NCBI GenBank assembly: GCA_023386395.1
Contig: JAEWJV010000400.1
Location: forward strand, 1-9,745
Source of the DNA: Bacteroidota bacterium
GTDB taxonomy: Bacteria; Bacteroidota; Bacteroidia; Chitinophagales; Chitinophagaceae
Reading direction: 5' to 3'
Length of the DNA: 9,745 bases
Of the stretch, positions 6,135 through 9,745 are shown in pieces (position 1 is the first letter of the stretch; each line of letters opens with the position of its first letter). A model generated the notes under the pieces. It did no database searches. It was given only the letters and a program-made list of their open reading frames with translations, and was not told the DNA's origin. The position numbers and the translations under genes are program-made.

Positions 6135-7457
6135 TTAATATCGCCTGAATGCCCATTTCCACATTTCTTTCCATGATGGTTTCTTCCCATACATTAAAAT
6201 GCCTGTGCGGTAAACTTTGCCGGCAAACCAGGTTGTAAAAATAAACCCTGCTATAAGCAGGCCCATGCTGGTAAGTAATTGCCACAGAGGCACCACATCG
6301 CCCACGCCATGTGCTATTCTTGCCATCATTACAATGGGTGAAAATAATGGGAACAAACTGCCAAATACAGCAAGGCTGCTGGTTGGCTCATTTACTGCTT
6401 TTGTCATAATAACAATACCAAAAATGATAGGCATGGTGATGGGCAGCATAAGGCTCTGCGCATCCTGCGGGTCTTCGTTCACCGCACTGCCCACGCAGGC
6501 AAACAGCGATGAATATAACAGGTAACCACCAATGAAATAAAATATAAAACAGCCCAGTATTAAAGGTATATTGATATTTACGTTACCTATCAACCCCGAA
6601 TTTTTTAACGTGTCGGCCGCCTGCATAGCGCCGTTTTGCATATTCGAATTATGCATTTGCGCTGCCAGTTGCGGAAATATCAATGGCAAAAGGAAGTTAA
6701 GGCTTGTCATTAAAATAATCCAGATGATAAACTGCACAAGGCCCACGGCGCCGATGCCTAATATTTTGCCCATCATTAACTGAAAAGGTTTTACGCTGCT
6801 AACAATTACTTCTGCAATGCGGCTTACTTTTTCTTCCATTACGCCGCGCATAACCATGGCGCCGTAAATAAATAATACTATATAAATAAGGAAGCCGGAA
6901 ACATATCCAATGGCATAACTCATTCCAACTTCTTCACCGGAATCATTTTTGCCTTCAACGGTTGAAAACTGTATGTTCCCTTCTTTTTTAGCACTGTCCA
7001 ATTGTGCAGGAGAAATGTTTAATGCGAGCAAACGTTGCTGTTCCAGCGCACTATTTAGCTTATCTTCAATTTTTCCACGCGACATTAAACCCACAGATTT
7101 TTGCGTAACAATTGATATGTTTATCTTATCAAGAATATTTGCATTGGCCGGAATGATAGCATAACCTTCATACTTGCCTTTTTCTATATCCTGCTTTAAA
7201 GATTGCTCATCTTCGCCCTTTACAAAACTGAAGCTGATATTTTCATCGCCTTCCAGTTTATTATTAAAAACATTGGCCTCATCGGCTACGGCTATGTTAT
7301 ATTTTTCATCGCTGTTTACAGAAAAATAAATAATCATGGCATAAAAGCCGAAAAACAATAAAGGCAATAAAATAGTGGTAAGTAAAAATGTTTTCTTTTG
7401 AACGCGGGTTAAAAATTCACGGCGTGCAATTAAGGCTATCTTATTCATGGTGTACAT
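6135..7457 (-). CDS. ABC exporter permease, NatB-like ABC-2 type
   Basis: This 440-residue protein starts at the ATG at 7457; an in-frame ATG at 7448 (giving MNKIALIARREF) is an equally good start. The first helix is at about 24-45, after the basic REFLTRVQKK element typical of the family. An extracytoplasmic domain of about 135 residues follows (46-180). A block of about six helices comes next, at roughly 182-204, 232-262, 298-322, 337-358, 363-386 and 391-413. The conserved cytoplasmic segment MEEKVSRIAEVIVSSVKPFQLMMGK (207-231, shown in two parts: MEEKVSRIAEVIVSS, VKPFQLMMGK) is the hallmark of NatB/ABC2_membrane_3 permeases that contact the ATPase. A Met/Asn-rich loop (about 267-292) sits between helices. 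The gene lies 56 nt downstream of its ATPase partner. NatAB of Bacillus exports sodium, but homologues vary and the substrate here is unknown. Confidence 0.87.
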   Translation of the reverse strand: MYTMNKIALIARREFLTRVQKKTFLLTTILLPLLFFGFYAMIIYFSVNSDEKYNIAVADEANVFNNKLEGDENISFSFVKGEDEQSLKQDIEKGKYEGYAIIPANANILDKINISIVTQKSVGLMSRGKIEDKLNSALEQQRLLALNISPAQLDSAKKEGNIQFSTVEGKNDSGEEVGMSYAIGYVSGFLIYIVLFIYGAMVMRGVMEEKVSRIAEVIVSSVKPFQLMMGKILGIGAVGLVQFIIWIILMTSLNFLLPLIFPQLAAQMHNSNMQNGAMQAADTLKNSGLIGNVNINIPLILGCFIFYFIGGYLLYSSLFACVGSAVNEDPQDAQSLMLPITMPIIFGIVIMTKAVNEPTSSLAVFGSLFPLFSPIVMMARIAHGVGDVVPLWQLLTSMGLLIAGFIFTTWFAGKVYRTGILMYGKKPSWKEMWKWAFRRY

Positions 7458-7513
7458 TCCCTTTGTGTGTGAAAAATTTTACATGGGCGTTTCATACAAT
7501 CAATTAGTATTAG

Positions 7514-8452
7514 TTATGCTTCAACTTTTTGAAACGAACGGGTAGTTGCTTTGGTGTCCTCAACAAGGTTTATAAATATATCGTTGAGCGAAGGCAAAAT
7601 TTCATTAAAGCCTTCAACATTCAAATCTTTCTCTATAAAATATTTCAGCACATCATTGCTTTTATATCCATCATTTATACGCACAATATATCTATTGGCC
7701 TTTTCTTCAGCAACGTGAAAAGCAGGGTTTTCCAACATGATGGAAGGCACGCTGCTTAACTGCACATTAAACTTATGTTCTTTAAACCTGTGTTTTATTT
7801 CCTGCACCGATCCATCCAGTACTTTTCTGCCAAGATTTACCAGCACAATATGATCGCATATTTCTTCCACCTGTTCCATTCTGTGCGTGCTGAAAATAAT
7901 GGTGCTTCCTTTTTGTGCAAGCCCATAAATTTCATCTTTAATAAGATTGGCATTTAATGGGTCAAGCCCGCTGAAAGGCTCATCGAGGATAATGAGTTTG
8001 GGCTCATGCAAAACGGTTGTAACAAACTGCAGTTTCTGGCTCATGCCTTTACTCAGATCTTCCACTTTTTTATTCCACCAGCTTTGCATTTCAAGTTTCT
8101 CAAACCAGTATTTTATTTTCTGCACAGCATCGCTTCGGCTTAACCCTTTTAACTGGGCGAGATACAGCGCCTGGTCGCCTATCTTCATTTTTTTGTAAAG
8201 GCCCCGCTCTTCAGGCATATATCCTATTTTAATAATATCTGTAAGCGGATTGAATTTCTTTCCATCTAAAATAACTTCGCCTTCATCGGGATAAAAGATG
8301 CCGGTTATCATACGCAGCAAGGTTGTTTTGCCCGCTCCGTTAGGCCCAAGCAAACCAAAAATGCTGCCCTGTTCTATTTCCAGGCTTATGTCATCAACAG
8401 CCTTTTGCGTGGCAAAATATTTTTTTAAATGATGGAGTTCGAGAATGTTCAT
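7514..8452 (-). CDS. ABC transporter ATP-binding protein, NatA-like, with C-terminal DUF4162-type domain
   Basis: I chose the ATG at 8452 (312 residues, MNILELHHLKKYF), because family members begin at this point and the in-frame TTG at 8476 falls inside a promoter-like element. All nucleotide-binding motifs are intact: Walker A GPNGAGKTT from 36, Q-loop region with GYMPEERGLYKKM, signature LSKGM at 133-137, Walker B LIILDEP with Asp157/Glu158, D-loop SGLDP, and H-loop His190 (STHRM). Residues after about 215 form the accessory C-terminal domain usual in this subgroup, ending SLNDIFINLVED. It should energise the permease encoded 56 nt downstream as a homodimer on the cytoplasmic face. The pair looks like a two-gene operon. 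The transported substrate cannot be read from the sequence. Confidence 0.92.
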   Translation of the reverse strand: MNILELHHLKKYFATQKAVDDISLEIEQGSIFGLLGPNGAGKTTLLRMITGIFYPDEGEVILDGKKFNPLTDIIKIGYMPEERGLYKKMKIGDQALYLAQLKGLSRSDAVQKIKYWFEKLEMQSWWNKKVEDLSKGMSQKLQFVTTVLHEPKLIILDEPFSGLDPLNANLIKDEIYGLAQKGSTIIFSTHRMEQVEEICDHIVLVNLGRKVLDGSVQEIKHRFKEHKFNVQLSSVPSIMLENPAFHVAEEKANRYIVRINDGYKSNDVLKYFIEKDLNVEGFNEILPSLNDIFINLVEDTKATTRSFQKVEA

Positions 8453-8473
8453 GCAAGATTGAATTTTCGTTTT

Positions 8474-8481
8474 CAAATGTA
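8474..8481 (-). promoter_or_regulatory. Candidate -7 element (TACATTTG) for the ABC exporter operon
   Basis: Read on the minus strand, 8481-8474 is TACATTTG, an exact match to the Bacteroidota -7 consensus TAnnTTTG. It lies 22-29 nt before the ATG at 8452, implying a leader of about 15 nt. No good -33 TTG/TTTG is seen at the right distance. The element covers the TTG that could otherwise be taken as the ATPase start. Confidence 0.35.
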
Positions 8482-8569
8482 ACTGTAAATTAATTGAAGC
8501 AGTTAATAGTCCAGTTTCTTTCTTATCTCATTTTAGGCAAAACAAAACAGGTTTTATCCTTTAAAGTAT

Positions 8570-9745
8570 TTATTTGTGTTGAACGGCTGAATTTATCTTT
8601 TGAATGATAGCTTCGGCTACCCGTTCCCCATCCATGGCGGCACTTACAATGCCGCCCGCATAACCGGCACCTTCGCCGCATGGATATAAATTTTCCAACT
8701 GCGGATGGTTTAGTGTTTTTTCATTGCGTGGGATGCGTACTGGCGAAGACGTGCGGCTTTCTGCTGACACAACAACTGCTTCGTTAGTAAAATAACCGCG
8801 CATTTTGTTACCAAAATCTTTAAATGCCTGCTGTAATGATTTATGTATAAACGGTGGCAGCACATTTTTTAAAGAAGCACTTGCAATGCCCGGCAAATAA
8901 CTGCACCCAGGCAAATCCGCTGATATTTTATCATTGAAAAAATCAACCACCCGTTGTGCCGGCGCAACAAATTTTCCGCCGCCGGCTGTATATGCTTTTT
9001 GCTCAACAGACTGCTGAAAATACATAGCGGTTAATGATGGCGGAATGGTTTTTAAAGGCTGATGATAATCTTTATAATTCAGCAAATCCTTTTCCTCCAC
9101 CTGAACTACAAGCCCACTATTGGCATAAGGATTATTACGCCTGCTCGGGCTCCAGCCATTCACTACCAGTTCATCTTTATTGGTAGAGGCAGGGGCAATG
9201 ATACCACCGGGGCACATGCAAAAACTAAAAACCCCTCTGCCATTTACCTGCTGTACAAGGCTGTAAGATGCAGGCGGCAAATATTCGCCACGATGCGTGC
9301 AATGATATTGGATTGAATCAATAATTGTTTGCGGATGCTCTACTCTTACACCCAATGCAAAAGGTTTTGATTCAATCTGTATATTTTTATGATGAAGCAG
9401 TAAAAATATATCCCTTGCCGAATGTCCTGTTGCCAATATTATATGCCCGGCCTTAAACGCATCACCATCTGCAGTTATGGCAGAATAAATATGATTGCCT
9501 TCAATTTTAAAGTCAATCAATTTTTTTTCAAATAAAAATTCACCACCACTATCAAGAATTTGTTTTCGAATGGCGGTTATAATATGCGGAAGTTTATTGG
9601 TGCCAATATGCGGGTGCGACTGGTACAGTATCTTTTCTTCAGCGCCAAACTGAACAAAGAGATTTAATATGCGCTGTATGCTGCCGCGTTTATTGCTGCG
9701 TGTGTACAGCTTACCATCACTATAAGTGCCTGCGCCACCTTCGCC
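8570..9745 (-). CDS. FAD-dependent dehydrogenase, COG2509 type (N-terminus cut by right edge)
   Basis: The reading frame is open from the TAA at 8570 to the right edge, giving 391 visible residues. A TTG at 9520 is internal, since conserved family sequence continues upstream of it. The visible part starts with the glycine-rich GGAGTYSDGKLYTR of this family, then KLPHIITAIRKQILDSGGEF, HIILATGHSARDIF, the cysteine motif FCMCPGGIIAPAS with NGWSPSRRNNPYANSG, and a C-terminal FAD-closing motif YPCGEGAGYAGGIVSAAMDG. The first Rossmann GxGxxG lies beyond the edge, probably about 100-130 residues away given the usual family length of around 500. These proteins are widespread, cytoplasmic and predicted FAD-dependent oxidoreductases without an established substrate. 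The gene lies upstream of the ABC pair on the same strand, 117 nt away, with a promoter-like element between them, so cotranscription is doubtful. Confidence 0.88.
   Translation of the reverse strand, partial: GEGGAGTYSDGKLYTRSNKRGSIQRILNLFVQFGAEEKILYQSHPHIGTNKLPHIITAIRKQILDSGGEFLFEKKLIDFKIEGNHIYSAITADGDAFKAGHIILATGHSARDIFLLLHHKNIQIESKPFALGVRVEHPQTIIDSIQYHCTHRGEYLPPASYSLVQQVNGRGVFSFCMCPGGIIAPASTNKDELVVNGWSPSRRNNPYANSGLVVQVEEKDLLNYKDYHQPLKTIPPSLTAMYFQQSVEQKAYTAGGGKFVAPAQRVVDFFNDKISADLPGCSYLPGIASASLKNVLPPFIHKSLQQAFKDFGNKMRGYFTNEAVVVSAESRTSSPVRIPRNEKTLNHPQLENLYPCGEGAGYAGGIVSAAMDGERVAEAIIQKINSAVQHK

Noticed and set aside
1..9745. Defence system, mobile element, CRISPR array or structural RNA gene
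   Set aside because: No transposase, integrase, nuclease or repeat-spacer pattern, no tRNA-like cloverleaf, and no abrupt change in composition was seen; the genes are metabolic, envelope and transport types.

Overview
The window reads as ordinary chromosome of a Bacteroidota bacterium, most likely from the Chitinophagaceae or a close relative. The reasons are moderately AT-rich DNA, starts preceded by A/T-rich leaders without clear Shine-Dalgarno sequences, promoter-like TTTG / TAnnTTTG elements of the Bacteroidota type, and protein families typical of the phylum. This assignment is an inference from style and content, because no rRNA or other marker is present.

Left region (1-2297, + strand). 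The last codons of a membrane protein overlap by 11 nt the start of a lipoprotein of the PQQ-type sorbosone/glucose dehydrogenase propeller family (115-1422). A 222-nt intergenic stretch follows, holding an 11-bp perfect inverted repeat that overlaps a plausible promoter. Next is a small unassigned protein built from two copies of one domain (1645-2214). A 16-bp perfect hairpin (2241-2282) separates it from the convergent genes to its right.

Middle region (2298-5960, - strand, read right to left). A secreted protein of unknown function (5960-5313) is followed by a compact set of three genes: a hotdog acyl-CoA thioesterase, a SAM methyltransferase of the two-domain O-methyltransferase type, and a flavin-dependent halogenase-like oxidoreductase carrying the WxWxIP motif. 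Thioesterase, methyltransferase and halogenase-like genes together fit tailoring of an aryl/polyene natural product. In Bacteroidota, flexirubin-type pigment is the first candidate, but no ketosynthase, acyltransferase or ammonia lyase lies in the window, so the product is not established.

Right region (6135-9745, - strand). An ABC exporter pair of the NatAB type lies here (ATPase 8452-7514, permease 7457-6135), with a TAnnTTTG element placed just upstream of the ATPase. It is followed by most of a COG2509-type FAD-dependent dehydrogenase that runs off the right edge.

I found no tRNA, rRNA, CRISPR array, insertion sequence or prophage signal. No clearly novel system is demonstrated. The best candidates for a closer look are the duplicated-domain protein with its operator-like palindrome, and the thioesterase-methyltransferase-halogenase cassette.
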